Origin: Dryococelus australis
Taxonomy: Eukaryota > Arthropoda > Insecta > Phasmatodea > Phasmatidae
Assembly: GCA_029891345.1 (NCBI GenBank)
Contig: CM056995.1
Coordinates: 217,128,547-217,192,546 of the forward strand
Length of the DNA stretch: 64,000 nucleotides
Direction: 5' to 3'
Positions 34,196-46,439 of this stretch are shown in pieces. The notes under the pieces are model-generated. The model saw only the letters and a program-made list of their open reading frames with translations, searched no databases and was not told where the DNA came from. Positions within the stretch are counted from its first letter, which is position 1; the number at the start of each line of letters is the position of its first letter. Made by a program: the position numbers and the translations under genes.

Positions 34196-35493
34196 AAAGT
34201 GTGAAGTAACCGTGAATGGATTTGCAATCTACAAACACCAACGAAAGTAAATGTGCCAAACTACAAACATGCTTACATGCGCGCATTGGGAAGAGTGGTT
34301 TTACCCATGAGTGGACAGTCCAATTTACAGACGGCGAAGGGGATCTGCTTCATTGTCGTGTTTTGAGAGGAAGGCAGTGTCGAAGGGGAGAAGTAAAATT
34401 GCTTTTTGAGGGGAGTGTGTTTATCGTGCGTATGTATAGATATTTTCAGTACATTCCCAGTGCTCGGTAACACGCATTACGCAACATTATAAATCTTTTC
34501 TAGACTATTTTATCAAAGTAAAATAAATGGATTGGTAGGGCCAGTGAGGGGCAAGGTGTGATGATAATATCTAGTCACAGGACTGAGTAGTGATTGGAGT
34601 GGAGTCAAGGGTGGGGAGCATACCTATTAAATCCAAAATGGTGGTCCTGTCATTCACTTAGGCTATGAAATCACAAACGTATTAACTTTGGAAAGACGAG
34701 TCCGGTGATACTTAGCACTGTGTACTTGCGCCTTTAATTTTTTTCTATAATTTTTAATTAAAAATAAATTAAACAATTTTACAATTTTATTTTATGGACT
34801 GCTTATTTTAGCCGAAGTTTTAATTAACCACTTAAATACCTTGTCCCAAAAGGAACTTAATTAATATATAACCAAGGTGTCAAACCACTATTTTATTTTT
34901 TTATAAAAATTTTATTGGAATGCAGTTTTTATTAAAAAGTTTTATTTACATAATTTTTATAGTTGCCGGTAAGAGGAGGGGGGTGGAATGAACATCCAAC
35001 ATGGCCGCCAAGCGCGATCTCCGTCTACGATGTCAACAGAGTTGGCTGATGGCTCCTAGCTCCTACGCCTGGAATTCTGTTCTCATTGGCTGCACACTGA
35101 ACTGACAATAACAGAATGGCTAAACTCGCCCATACACATCCAACATTGTCTAATGTCAGATACATGCAGTCCCATTAGTGTGACTTTAATAGTTTCTCTG
35201 TTATTAACGTACCGAGTATACATGCTAGTTTGGGACATCCCGAATATCTGATGTTATAGATATTGTCTTAAATTCAAAACCGTTACGAAAATAAGTGTTG
35301 TAGGCAAAATATTATTGTTACTTCCTTATAACATGGTATGTTTTGTATCTTGCTGGGAAGATACAAATCCACAAAAAATAAAAAAAAATTATGAATTAAC
35401 TCCTTATTTAATAAGGAAATATTGCAATCAAAGGGAAATAATGAAAAAGATCCAGACGACCAAGTTCTTCCTATGCAATTATTGAATAAATAA
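34196..35493. other. Gene-free stretch
   Basis: No gene recognised. An open frame at 34216-34470 has no family resemblance. Very AT-rich between 34730 and 34960, then a GC-neutral patch (CAACATGGCCGCCAAGCGCG) near 35005. Confidence 0.45.
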
Positions 35494-35700
35494 TTGTTAA
35501 TTTTGTCACCAAAAAAAAAGCGTTCTAGCTTCCAAAATCCTAGTATTAAATATTTATGTCATTTCTGTTCATATCCTGGTCACTTTAAAAACAATCGCAA
35601 ATTTCGCGAATTAATAAAGAAAGTAAAAATAATCATCACGTGTCAGAAAGGAAAGTTGACAAATTCTACGATCGAAACAATGCTATTGTTGGTCTAGCAT
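35494..35700 (+). pseudogene. Retroelement gag zinc-knuckle remnant
   Basis: A 67-codon frame contains LCHFCSYPGHFKNNRKFREL. The spacing C-x2-C-x4-H-x4 is that of a retroviral CCHC knuckle, with the last Cys replaced by Asn. Lysine-rich flanks fit a copia-type gag. No other part of an element is recognisable beside it, so it may be an orphan fragment. Confidence 0.4.
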
Positions 35701-37337
35701 TAATACTATAAAAAAAAAATCTGAGAATGAAATGTTTGTTTGGGCAGTGGTGCAAGTCTGTACATGCATGAAGAATGCCATGAAAGTTATGATATGATCA
35801 GGCCTTAAGTTACATCCTCGCTTGAACGCGCCATCACACATTTAGACTTTAAATCAGGACGCCAGGAATAACAAGTTATTCCGAAAAGGCAGACAGCAAT
35901 AACCCCCTCCACCGGACTGCAAACGGGGACATGTGTGTCTAAACAACGCGCCGAAATAGGCCAACACGAGGCGGCGCGCGTCTTCTTTCCACGTCCGACC
36001 AGCGTCAAGGGACGATCTAAAAATGGGCGTGTTCAATCGCCGCTAACCGATCAACTAGAACAGCCTCCGTGAAACATGTTTAAGGCGGGGACAGTCCAAT
36101 TATTTTAACATGGTAGTGGCGTGAGTATTACATAATAATAATGTAATTTAATTTAATATCATTACAGAAGCTCCCCCGAGTGTTCAAAATTACAGTTCAA
36201 TGTTATTGTATGGTGCTCATGTCTAAATAAACCCCCCTCATATATAGTATTCCCCTGCCATCTCATCTTGTCATACAGCTACGGCCCTGAACCCTATATG
36301 TTAATTTCATTTTAAAAAATTTTAAATTACAGCAAGCAAGGTTCCTTGAAATTGGTTTTTGACTTTTCTGGCATAAAGTCATATTCCCTGAAATATAAAA
36401 TAATGAACAGAACTTAAAATACATGATATATTTTTATGAGGTTAGCTTTATTGACAAGATAATCAAACAACGGTAAGATAGTATATAATTAATTCTTTGC
36501 GTTATGAATTTCCGACTTTCAAATAAATCATTAAATCCACCAGAAATAATTATGATGGAGGTACTTCAATTCAAAAAGAGAAAAAGAATGGTATAACGCG
36601 AGCATTAGTTGCCGCGGTTATAGCTCAGTGGTGATCCACAAACTCCACCCAGGAGCCCTGGTAAATGAAGAATATTACTAACCAAGAAATACAATATATA
36701 TATTCTAACACTGAGGTACTGAATAATGGAATAAAAATTGCACGCACGCGTGGTACAGTTAGTCCACTTGCTGCACTAAATGACGACATTGCAACCGTCA
36801 CGAAAATTACGCGCGTGTAAAAACAAACCTCAAAACCTCAGTGACGTAGCTCACAGTCTATATAAGCTGGCCGCAAGTAAAACTTAAAATGAAGTCGCAC
36901 ATGACCGCATAAAATCTGGCTTTCCGCTTCAGTCTTCCTTATCAAATGGCCAGCGAAGCGTTAAGCTCGTGACTTGCAACATAGGCTGGACGCGTACGAT
37001 TATCTTGCACGAACTCCCGCCAACAGAAATAAAACCTACTGTAATTAGAACAAACCAAAGAGGAAGAGTCGCGGATTTCTTGCGGATACGAAAGCTAAGA
37101 GGTCCTCGCTCTGCAACGCAAAAATTAACAAACGTAGAGCAATTAGCAAAAAAAATTGGTCACTAAGAACGAATCGCGCGAGCACAGCGAAGGTTGCCCT
37201 ACAGTATCTTCACAACTCGGCATTTGCGTTTAATGCGATTTTCTTGTGAATATGTGCCACTAGGGGACATACTCTCCCTCCACCATTCATTGCCGTAAGA
37301 CAATGTGAGCCACAGCCAAGTTCAATGAACACGCTGC
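35701..37337. other. Gene-free stretch with a tRNA-like A-box remnant
   Basis: No gene. GC-richer DNA occurs at 35870-36060. Near 36840-36935 TATA-like words (CTATATAAGC; GCATAAAAT) and a TCAGTC initiator-like word occur, but nothing identifiable follows that they would drive except the Tc1 relic at 37338. Confidence 0.4.
36611..36660 (+). repeat. tRNA/SINE A-box remnant
   Basis: GCCGCGGTTATAGCTCAGTG matches the pol III A-box consensus (TAGCTCAGTGG). No B box follows at the expected distance, so this is a fragment of a tRNA-derived SINE, not a tRNA gene. Confidence 0.4.
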
Positions 37338-38360
37338 ATGCCCCGACGGAGCATTTCACGAGCCTTTGCCCAGCTGAAAGAGTCCAAGAGAGGCCACATC
37401 GTTGGCCTCGGAGAGGCAGGTTGGACGTTTTAGCACATTTCTCACCATTTTGCCTAAATTAAGAGTCAATACTGGATACAGTGATAACAGAAGGGTACGC
37501 ACACCTATCTATAAGGCTCGAGTATACCCTGGTGGACAACCAGCAGTGAGGATAGTTTCATCATGAGACAGACTGCAAGCACTTCACGGGCGTCGCTGTG
37601 CACCATCCAAAGACATGTCACAGCAACTAGTGATAAGCCAGTCTCCACCAGTACCATATTTAAGCTGCTAGAAGAGTGGGAGCTGTCGTCGCATGCCCCC
37701 CACGTCGTCTAATATTGCGACCTGACCATCGGCGAGAATGTGTGACCTTCTGCTGATAACGGCTGGCATGTCATCTTAAGAACTGGCGACGAATGGTGTT
37801 CAGCGACGAATCACGGTTCTGTCTTAATACAGAAGACCGCTGAATTCTAGTCTGGTGACTTCCTTACCATCTCTGTAATCCACGCTACATTGTAGTGGCA
37901 CACCATCCCTACGAGAGGTATCGTAGTGTAGGGTGCCATTTCCTAATAATTACACACCCCGCTAGTGGTAATTGAAGAAGCCCCGATGTAGCGGTGATAC
38001 CAGGAAATTCTGCAACCATGTACTCTCCCCTTCCTGGTGCAGCTTGGCAAACCCATTTCACATCATGATAATGCCCGGCCTCACACAGCACAGGTATCTC
38101 TGGCCTGCCTTCGTGATGTTAACATGCTTCATTGGCCAGCAAGTTTTACAGATATCTCGCCCATAAAAAACTTTTGGTACCATATTGGACGGCAACTCCA
38201 GCCAACGGCCACTATGATGTATTTGAGGGTCAGTTGCGGCAGCTGTGGCAGGACCTCCCTGGGGAGGAAATCCGACGTATGTAACTTCATGCCCGACTGT
38301 ATTGCCACGTTTTTCGTACTACGGGTGTCAAACGCCATACTAAGTGCATCCTGCAAGTAT
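37338..38360 (+). pseudogene. Tc1-like transposase relic
   Basis: Starts MPRRSISRAFAQLKESKRGH then IVGLGEAGWT (ATG at 37338), the paired-type DNA-binding start of arthropod Tc1-like transposases. Next come STIFKLLEEW, the block VFSDESRF degraded to VFSDESRFC-like pieces near 37797-37825, a GFMVWGAIS-like segment reduced to GAIS near 37930, then HHDNARPHTAQVSLACLRDV (second catalytic Asp in DNARPHTA kept), NMLHWPASFTDISPI (the last acidic region altered) and a C-terminal GRQLQPTATMM segment. About 340 codons, the normal family length. Many stops and frameshifts. I could not define terminal inverted repeats. Confidence 0.88.
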
Positions 38361-40642
38361 TGGTCCCCTGCAATGCATGCTTGGTTTCGTGCAATATTTT
38401 TATATTTACTGTAGACACATACTATCATGTCCTGTGCCCACTTGGGTACCCCTGCGATGGCACCTTCAGGGTGATCAATCTTATTTGCAAATTAATGTAT
38501 AACGAGAGTTTTTTGAGGTTCGGGCACCGTGTACGAGCGATGACCAGTGACGGCCCTGATAGGGTTACTCTGAATAACGCCCAAATGTGGGTGGTTTAGG
38601 TGCTTATTTCACGGTCAACAAAGTCCATATGACATAACCCCTTCGGCGAGACGATATGGCACTTCTCGGAGCAATGGATTATCGCACCGACAAGGGGAAG
38701 GTTCGACTGTGGACCAGAAACGAATGCCAACAAAATACATTGCTAAGTGTAACGGTCTCCTCAGAATAAAATCACGCAAGGGACCTGTAAAGGCTAGATC
38801 AACCAATGTATTTTTTGGTACAAACAATGAATTACCTTTGCACATACAGCAAAGTGAAGAAAAAATTAGCACACCGCTAAAAAATAAACTGTCCAAATTA
38901 ATTGTTAAAATATTATAAATGTATATATAAATGACTGAAATCAATAGTAGGCCTACATTCCACGTAACTATTTACAGACTGATCAGAAACTCGCCCAAAT
39001 ATTTCGGGAGGTGATTTCTTGTCTGAAAAGGAGGCGAACATACGCAATGCCACTTACAGCATAGAAATCCCTAAAGGAGGCAAACGCCCTTGAAAATAGA
39101 GTTTAGAAATGGTTTTGGAAAAATGTCTGAAACTACATGGAACTGATTAAACTACACTTCTCTGGATAATTTTTTGTGCTGTCTAGAAATCTACTCTCAA
39201 GGACATACTGGTGTTCATACCTTCCGCCACCGTTAAATTAATAGTGTTGCCATCCCTCTTATTGCATACAATGTTTCTGCCTTCAAGTTATGGCATTTTG
39301 ATGCCATCTTATTGAGCAGTACACCCTACTTAAGAAAATTCCCTCTTGTTGCAGTGCCTAGGATCCACTGTTTCATTTTAAAATACGCACAAAGATTTAA
39401 GCGACAACCATACAATATCTGGCATGTAGGCAAAAAATCTTCACGCGTGGGTAAACGTGTTCTAAGCAACAGATTCTGGCCAGATTATTCTCTAAAGCAC
39501 GATTGAAACGAGAAAGACTGTGCGTACTTGACTGTCACGTGTGTAAGACTGAGTGTAGACAGCATTTCGAAATTTACATGGGAGGAATTGGCCAACATGG
39601 ATTTCTTGTAGTGTGTGGCAGGCAGCAGTGGTCTGAGAGCACGTAATGTGTACCAGCTTAGATACCCAGATCGCGTGACCCCTCGTAGGACGTTTGTCGC
39701 AGTTAACCAACACCTATATGGGAAACGGATACATTTCCCATAATTAATATAATTGTTGTTCTAATTGCTTGGTACTTCCGGACTCATTTGAACCTTTATG
39801 CGAGTTCAAGGAAGATCACAGCTACAATTTATGTTGGTATGTAGTCGAGGCTCGAACTTGGGACTCCAGTGCAGAGGCATCGCTGGATGTTTTCTGCTGG
39901 TTTCGTTGTTAATCCTCAGTTGTTAATATCTGGTCAATACGGATCATTTTTCATAGTATTTAAGCACTTTTCAACTAATTTAATACTAAATTGTGTTTGA
40001 TTAAATTTTAAACAATTAATTAATTTTAAATTTAAAAATAATGAGCGCTGCAGTTAACAATTATGTTTAAAACAAAAAACTTAAAAATTAAAATTCAATG
40101 GTACACAGTATGCGGTGCTGAATCTCAAAAGCATATTTGCAATATAAATTTAAAGGTTGGACTTAAAGGACATAGAGTAGCCCTTTGATAATTATACAAT
40201 ACAGTAATAAATTGAAGTAACAAACGTTAGAGTAATTAATATTTATATACTGCAATGACATTCACTTATTAAGTACCACGAACAGTTTGATTATTTTAAT
40301 TCAGCGATTTATACTAGTACGACACATAAAAATGTTTATATTACATTTTCTACATTTATTTTGTATATTTAATTAATTATTTTCGTTTTAAATTAGTTGA
40401 TTAATATTTTGATAATATGGAATGTGGTCCGTTCCAAACCAGATATTAACTATTATCGTCAGCTCCCACATATTCACACACAGCAAATTCATGTCACAAA
40501 TTCACTTGTCCATAGGCTGGGTGCAAGCGTTTTGCAACGCTGCCGAAACATAGATCACATTACTCCAGTGCGTAGCAACATTTACAAATGCTCCAAATTA
40601 TATACTGATCAGTCTGTTTATGCGATGCCTAAGTTACGTTAA
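38361..40642. other. Gene-free AT-rich stretch with one tRNA-like B box
   Basis: No gene recognised. On the reverse strand at about 39853-39880 CCCAAGTTCGAGCCTCG fits a pol III B box (GTTCGAGCC), a likely SINE remnant. 39960-40400 is extremely AT-rich. Confidence 0.45.
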
Positions 40643-40917
40643 AGGCTGTTCACGATAAAGTGAGCACTTTTGAAATCAACCTTAGAAAAAAGTCACCGCT
40701 CCTACTTGCATATAATTTAACGGGCGCGCTGAGTGTCATGCACCCAGTAAAGTTGGTAACGATGGAGGGGAAAGTAATTCCATATATTAACGCCGAATAA
40801 AAAGTGTTAGAGGCCCATGGCAATGACAATTTTTCATAAGGCGGAAGCAAACACAACGTGCATACAAGTAGATCTTAAGCGAGGCTTTCCAAAGTTCTCA
40901 TTTTACCGTGTACCGCC
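40643..40917 (+). mobile_element. TA-flanked MITE (AGGCTGTTCAC family), copy 1, internally deleted
   Basis: Left end AGGCTGTTCACGATAAAGTG, right end TTTTACCGTGTACCGCCT. The left 165 bp match the long copies; then the sequence jumps from AAAAAGTGTTAG to AGGCCCATGGCAATG, skipping about 140 bp present in full copies. Non-coding. The ends and TA flank suggest mobilisation by a Tc1/mariner-type enzyme. Confidence 0.85.
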
Positions 40918-41331
40918 TTTACCTAATATCACACAACATTCTTACAGACCGAAGTACACTTGTGTTAAGTCTCAGATAAGTTCCAGTTATTTTTCTCCTT
41001 AGTGTCAGGAGCGTGAGTTAATTTGTATGATCTGCTAACCGGAACAACAGTCTTACACAGTACTGAAGCAACCAGCCTTACAACATTGTTTGTTAACATA
41101 GTATTTTCAAGGCTCCTTTAGAATATAAGTTCTTTTTTACGCTAACCGAGATGCTCAGACGCAGAACGGCCGATAGTAAAAATAGTGTTATTTTTTCGAA
41201 GCTATGTCAGTGCATGTGGGCTAGGCTATGCGTGGACGAGACAACGGCGGGCAGATGATAGAATGATCAAGTTCGCGCAGTAACATCCATAGTTAGCGAA
41301 CGACACATCACCATCGTGCGGTAATCACTAA
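40918..41331. other. Gene-free stretch between two MITEs
   Basis: No gene or repeat recognised. Confidence 0.5.
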
Positions 41332-41984
41332 GGGCGCATTTCACGGCGACAGTAATTCGCGATAGTTCCTATCTCGAAAGCTACTCTCGTATTACTATCG
41401 CCGTGTAAACTGCACGATAGGTACTGTAACGCTGTCATGATAACACTATCGCGATACAAGCTCGAGCTATATGGCTGATAGTAAATGTCGGACACGACAT
41501 GCAAATATCGTGTAACTATCGTAATGTAAACCGTGTAGCATCACTATCATGATAGTGCAGGTCAAAACATTTGTACATGTGTTCACTTTAACAATAACAT
41601 TGCAGAATAATTTGTATTCGGTTAATATCTGTCGCGGTTCTTACACTATGTATCAGTATGACAGTACGTATAGGTATTATCATATAGGTATGACACGATA
41701 TTACTGGCAGCATATTACTTGTCATAATAAACCACGTGAGCAATATATGTTTACATGTTATTAATATCCTGTCCCGATATTTAACTACCCCAACAAATAG
41801 CACCCTCTTGACAAAAGGATATAAATGCAGTGCCTATCAAGGTATTTACACAAGTGTTGTTGGACATGTCCCTTTCTAGGTTAACTGTCACAGCGTGTGT
41901 AGATCGTGTGTGTAAACAGGACCTATAGCGGCAGTTACTTTCACACACTTTCGCGATAGCTACTATCACCGTGTAAACGCGCCC
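41332..41984. mobile_element. Harbinger-like MITE with TAA target duplication
   Basis: A 653-bp element bounded by TAA at 41329-41331 and 41985-41987. Left terminal GGGCGCATTTCACGGCGACA and right terminal (reverse complement) GGGCGCGTTTACACGGTGAT form an imperfect inverted repeat. A three-base TAA/TTA duplication and GGGC-type ends are typical of PIF/Harbinger-group elements. The interior holds many CTATCG/CGATAG words and no coding capacity, so it is non-autonomous. Confidence 0.85.
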
Positions 41985-41987
41985 TAA

Positions 41988-43019
41988 GTCAACAATTGCC
42001 AGGTGTTAGCCATCACCAGTCGAGGAATCCCTCTTCTTGCCGGAGCGCACAAGTTTTACACTTGTTGGTAACAAAATTACCACAATGCAGCTCTGTTACC
42101 ACTCTCCACTGCACCCGTTGCACTATCTACTCTGTTCGTGTAGCTCACACAAACTGCTTAGTTTCCCTTGGCAACTCCGTACTTATAGTTTTATAATATC
42201 GTCGCATGTGAAAGATGTTGAAGCGACTAACCACTCTATTACTTTCAAGGACCATCAATGCGATGAAGTTGTTACGAATGAAACTTGCTACACGGTAAAG
42301 GCCATGAAATACAGGACGTAACTTTCTTGTGGTGAAGTTTGCTTGACTACCGACATTATCTGCTCATACGAGCAGAGTTCGGTGGACTTCAAGTAATGCT
42401 CCTTAATATTCTCTTGATTCGCGGTTCCGATTAAATCATTCTAGCACAAGCTGCTTTATCTCCTGATGTAGATTGCCATGATCTGCCACTTCAGTATCTT
42501 CTAGTTCACAGTAAAATTCTTCGGGCCGTTCTATCGGGTGTTTAAAACGTTTGTTTTGACAGCATTCCTTGAAGCATATCAGATGGTGTATGGCCGGCGG
42601 ATTTGTGAATGATATTGCAGGTACCTTATGCAATTAAGTAAGAACAGTAAAATTTGTCATTCACCACTGACTAAAAACTTAGATCATATTTGTTTTACGT
42701 GTTCACATTCATTCACATTCCGATTGTCGACTAAGTGTTCACCAGAGGTTGTGGCCGCAGAAATCCGCGTGATTTTTCTGTTTGGCCGAATAGGGCGACA
42801 TGTGCGTGAAGATGTCTACATAACCTGCAGAAATTGAACCGATGACCGGTGTAATGTATGAAAAATGACCTTAAACAAGGAGATGCTTACACATCATTCG
42901 AGAATGGATGGAAAAGAACCCAAAAATGAGGTTTGGATGAGACAAGACAAATTTCTAACAATATTTGGAATCCGAAAAAAAAAAATGTTTAAAGGTACCA
43001 GCAATTTTAATGACCTAAA
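41988..43019. other. Gene-free stretch
   Basis: No gene recognised; small open frames have no family resemblance. Confidence 0.45.
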
Positions 43020-44340
43020 ACCATCGAGCTTCTGAGCATGCACACAGAGTCCCATTGCCATAGTTCAACCATCTAGAAGATAAAGCAGTTTGAAATTCAG
43101 CGTCATTAAAATGGCAAATTTAAGGGGAGGTCGACATGAGGTGGTGGGAAAGTGATAGGGTTAAGGAGCCTGCTAAATTGGAACGCCATAGGTAAAATTA
43201 TTCTGGAAGTTTGGTGATTGAAAATTTACCCGTCTTAAATACTCAACATTTTGGAAAATTCTTAGTCTATGACATACTCCCCCTTAAAAGGTTCATTGAT
43301 GCCAATTTTAAAGTTTCTAGGCTGAAACTCACCATGAAATCGGTGATCGGTCAAATAAATGTGGGAAGTAGGAAAACATCCCTCCAACCTTAATGCTATT
43401 TTCTCTAAGGGGTTCAGGTGAAGTCTTCGAGTGGGAGCTTCGGATGTGAAAGAGGGGCGCCTTTAAATAAGGAGGGAGGGTTAAAAAAAGGGCGACATAT
43501 TACGAGAGCTGTTTAGGATGATGTGTGGAATAGAAATCTCAAGCGCCGATTTTTCGAAGCACATTATTCGGTACCCAAGGGGCACGAAAGTGGAACTACC
43601 TTAAAGGAGGAGTAGAAGTATGGAAAATTACCATAAATTGAAAATGTTTCACACAAAACCCGAGACTGGATGTGGAATAACGCACGAAAATTTTGGCGAG
43701 CAGGAAGCAAATTTTGAAAAAAAAATCCCCTTCCTCGCCCCCCCCCCCCTTTTTTTCATTAACTATTAAAAGTTTTACATTGTCAGAGGTGCCTGCCGCT
43801 TAGAAAGCCCAAGGCTCTCAGGCCGCTGAGCTTGTCTACCGAGCCCCGTCGATGTAGCTCAAACCATTTAGAAGAAAAAGCAATTTTAAATTTGACCTTT
43901 CTTAAAAATATTACTGTTAGGGCAGAGGGTAATGCTACACCGTAAGACGATGGTAACTAATGGGCTCAAAAACCATGGTGGAGCTTCGTAGGTTGGGCCG
44001 TTTCGGAGATATCGGGAATCGAAAATTAAACTCCCTCTTAAAAACTGAAAATCTTCAAAATTTTCCCACCAACAACAGATTGGACGCCCCTACCACAAAC
44101 GGCATGGAAGCAATGCGTGAACGAATATTGGAAGAGGCAAAACGTACACTGTAAAAATTATTCTGGTAAACTTCCTAAACTGCAATGGAAGTTTTTAACC
44201 TATACACTGTATGGAAATAATACCACACATCAAGCTGCAGACATAGGGATGGTTAGCTTCGCTACTATACAAAGTTGGCAACTTCCCTACACATTTGACT
44301 GTTTCCTGAGCAATGTAGGAACGCTACAATGAACGTATAG
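43020..44340 (+). repeat. Degenerate interspersed repeat, two related segments
   Basis: Segment one (about 43022-43420) and segment two (about 43800-44330) share CATNTAGAAGANAAAGCA, GGTAATG-like and GATATCGGGAATCGAAAATT/TTGGTGATTGAAAATTTACC parts in the same order. A C-rich tract (43731-43750) separates them. Looks like an old transposon-derived repeat; no coding domain found. Confidence 0.4.
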
Positions 44341-44844
44341 GGGGAAAATTACCATTCCCACTGGTATGGTAAATTACCGAATATTTTCTTAGCATGTACA
44401 CGTGACATCAAATAATTTAAGAGGGGGAAAAAAGAGTGCCAGGGAGGTGTGTGGCGGAAAAAGTAAGGATGACAAGCACTAAAGAGAGTGGCGTGCCCAA
44501 TCCTGTAGAAAAGGGGAGATGGGTTACTGCGCGCTCCCAAACTCAATTTTTTTACTGCCAGACTTCCATTCTTTATCAATATGGACACACTTGGGTCCAT
44601 ATTGCGGTTCTCATCAACTGCGTTATCCTGCATTATATCAAATGCATTATCGACTGATGTTTGAATGCTGCCAATCCTGACCAAATTTAGTGTAACTTAA
44701 TGCGGACTTGCTTCAGGCCATCGAGATGCTTCCTTGTGGTAGAAGAGAAGGTCGGAATACGGGACTACATTTACATTTCTGGAGCTAGGGATTCTCACAA
44801 TCACACAGGAAACTAAACGAATTGTTATCCTTAGTAGAACTTTA
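44341..44844. other. Gene-free stretch
   Basis: No gene recognised. The open frame on the reverse strand (44349-44684) has no family resemblance. Confidence 0.45.
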
Positions 44845-45081
44845 CAGGCTGTTCACGGTAAAGTGAGCACTTTTGAAACTCTAATTACTTATTTCTTACT
44901 ACCCATGTTTTATTCTTTAACCACTTTTTAAAATATATTTTTCCATGTAAGTAATAAACACAGTGTGTATATTTCATAGGACTTGGAAGTTAACATCTGA
45001 GGCTACAATAAAATATTTTTATTGACTATTATTCGAAATGAGGGGGTTTCAAAACGTATTCACTTTACCGTGAATAGCCTG
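44845..45081. mobile_element. TA-flanked MITE (CAGGCTGTTCAC family), short variant, clean ends
   Basis: 237 bp. TA at 44843-44844 and 45082-45083. Left end CAGGCTGTTCACGGTAAAG, right end CACTTTACCGTGAATAGCCTG, a near-perfect inverted repeat. The interior is unrelated to the 400-bp copies, so this is a second subfamily that shares only termini. It defines the true end of the family as CAGGCTG with a TA duplication. Confidence 0.92.
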
Positions 45082-45826
45082 TATGTGGAATACATATTGT
45101 AAGTAAAAATACCGTGTGCACTATAATCTTTACAAAAATTACACCTTTGCAAAGAAGGCAATATTTTAGTCTGAAATCGTGCAGTAATGACACACTAATT
45201 CTTGAAGAATTCAGCTGTGAAAATACCAAAAAATTATGAGGAATAAATATTACCATCTCCTTACAAAATTATCACCGCACGTTTCAATTATATGGGATTA
45301 CAATTGACACTGTAACGACACCCGCGTACTACGCCAGATGAAATGTATCGTAACTGTGACAACAACGTATAAAGATGTAGATTTCGTGTAGGCGTGTGGA
45401 GACTGATATATCGTGAAGAAAGAGGTGTGCCAGAAGAACACTCGCAAATAACGCAACAAAACTCATAAAAAATATGACGCTATGAAAAATATCTACTTTA
45501 TACTGGAAATCATAACTCAGCAGACACGTTTCAAGCAAAGTGTTAAATTTAATTAGTGTGCTCGTAACCAAGTTATTTCTGACAGGAAATGTGTACTTTT
45601 CTAACATTATCTTATTTGTGGCTTCCACAACACTAACCCATCTCGTGACTGATACGTTCCATTTGCTTTATGCCTAGTAAGTTAATTGTTTGCTTCCATA
45701 ATAAATATCAATTAGTTGGTCTTTCTTCTCCAGACTTGCTCAGAGGATCTCGCAAGAAGGATAATGCCCGGGTGTTCGTAGTTAAATTAGCAAGGATCAG
45801 TTGTCGACTTATCTGACTATAAATTA
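45082..45826. other. Gene-free AT-rich stretch
   Basis: No gene recognised. Confidence 0.5.
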
Positions 45827-46096
45827 CTATAAAGAAGAATACTGGACGTTCTTGAAGTCCTGGGCGATCTCGTCGTCGGCAGTAGCATCCGCCTGGATGC
45901 AACAGGACATATCCTCGCGGGCTTTACTGATTAGGCTCTCGGGCCTATAGTGATAATACAGTTCCAGCACAGGCAATATACCGCGGTAGTTAGACATAAT
46001 GAAACCTGTAAAATTACGCAGGCGGCGACCGATACAGGCCCGCTTCTTCCTAATCCTGCTCTCGCGTCTTTGTCTTCTTCGAGACGGCCTGTTCAC
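45827..46096 (-). CDS. Unassigned ORF with Arg-rich N-terminus and acidic C-terminus
   Basis: About 89 codons on the reverse strand in a GC-richer island (45840-46440) inside AT-rich DNA. It reads NRPSRRRQRRESRIRKKRAC, then GFIMSNYRGILPVLELYYHY and an acidic tail ending in QADATADDEIAQDFKNVQ. The first in-frame codon is GTG, and a splice-acceptor-like TTTCAG lies about 60 bp upstream on that strand, so it might be a 3' exon. No family recognised. May also be chance in low-stop DNA. Confidence 0.3.
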   Translation of the reverse strand: MNRPSRRRQRRESRIRKKRACIGRRLRNFTGFIMSNYRGILPVLELYYHYRPESLISKAREDMSCCIQADATADDEIAQDFKNVQYSSL

Positions 46097-46439
46097 ATGT
46101 GCGAACTCGCGTCCTTACGTAGAAACTAGATTAAAATCCCTGAAATCAGGAATCACGTGGGCCAGCATCCTGCTGTCGGCGACCCACGAGGGAGTGCTCA
46201 GGTAAAGGCTTAATGAATATAGTCAGAGCACTTCTGATCGGCGAGCGACGAGGAGGGCAGGTTTTCACTGCGAAAACCAGCTACTGCCGTCGAGGCTTTA
46301 AGAAGAGGCACGCTGCACGAAGAACCAATGCCGTACTCATCCGAGTACAGTTGCAGTGCGGGAGGATGGAGGTTGTGTCGGCCTTCGGGCCGTGGAAACC
46401 TGCCGAAATCTAAGATGGCTACGATTCGCATTTGCACCA

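Noticed and set aside
36611..36660. A tRNA gene
   Set aside because: A good A box but no B box or cloverleaf; kept only as a SINE remnant.
36840..36935. Functional promoter of the Tc1 relic (TATA and TCAGT words)
   Set aside because: The spacing is poor for the better TATA, and both words are short and expected by chance in AT-rich DNA.
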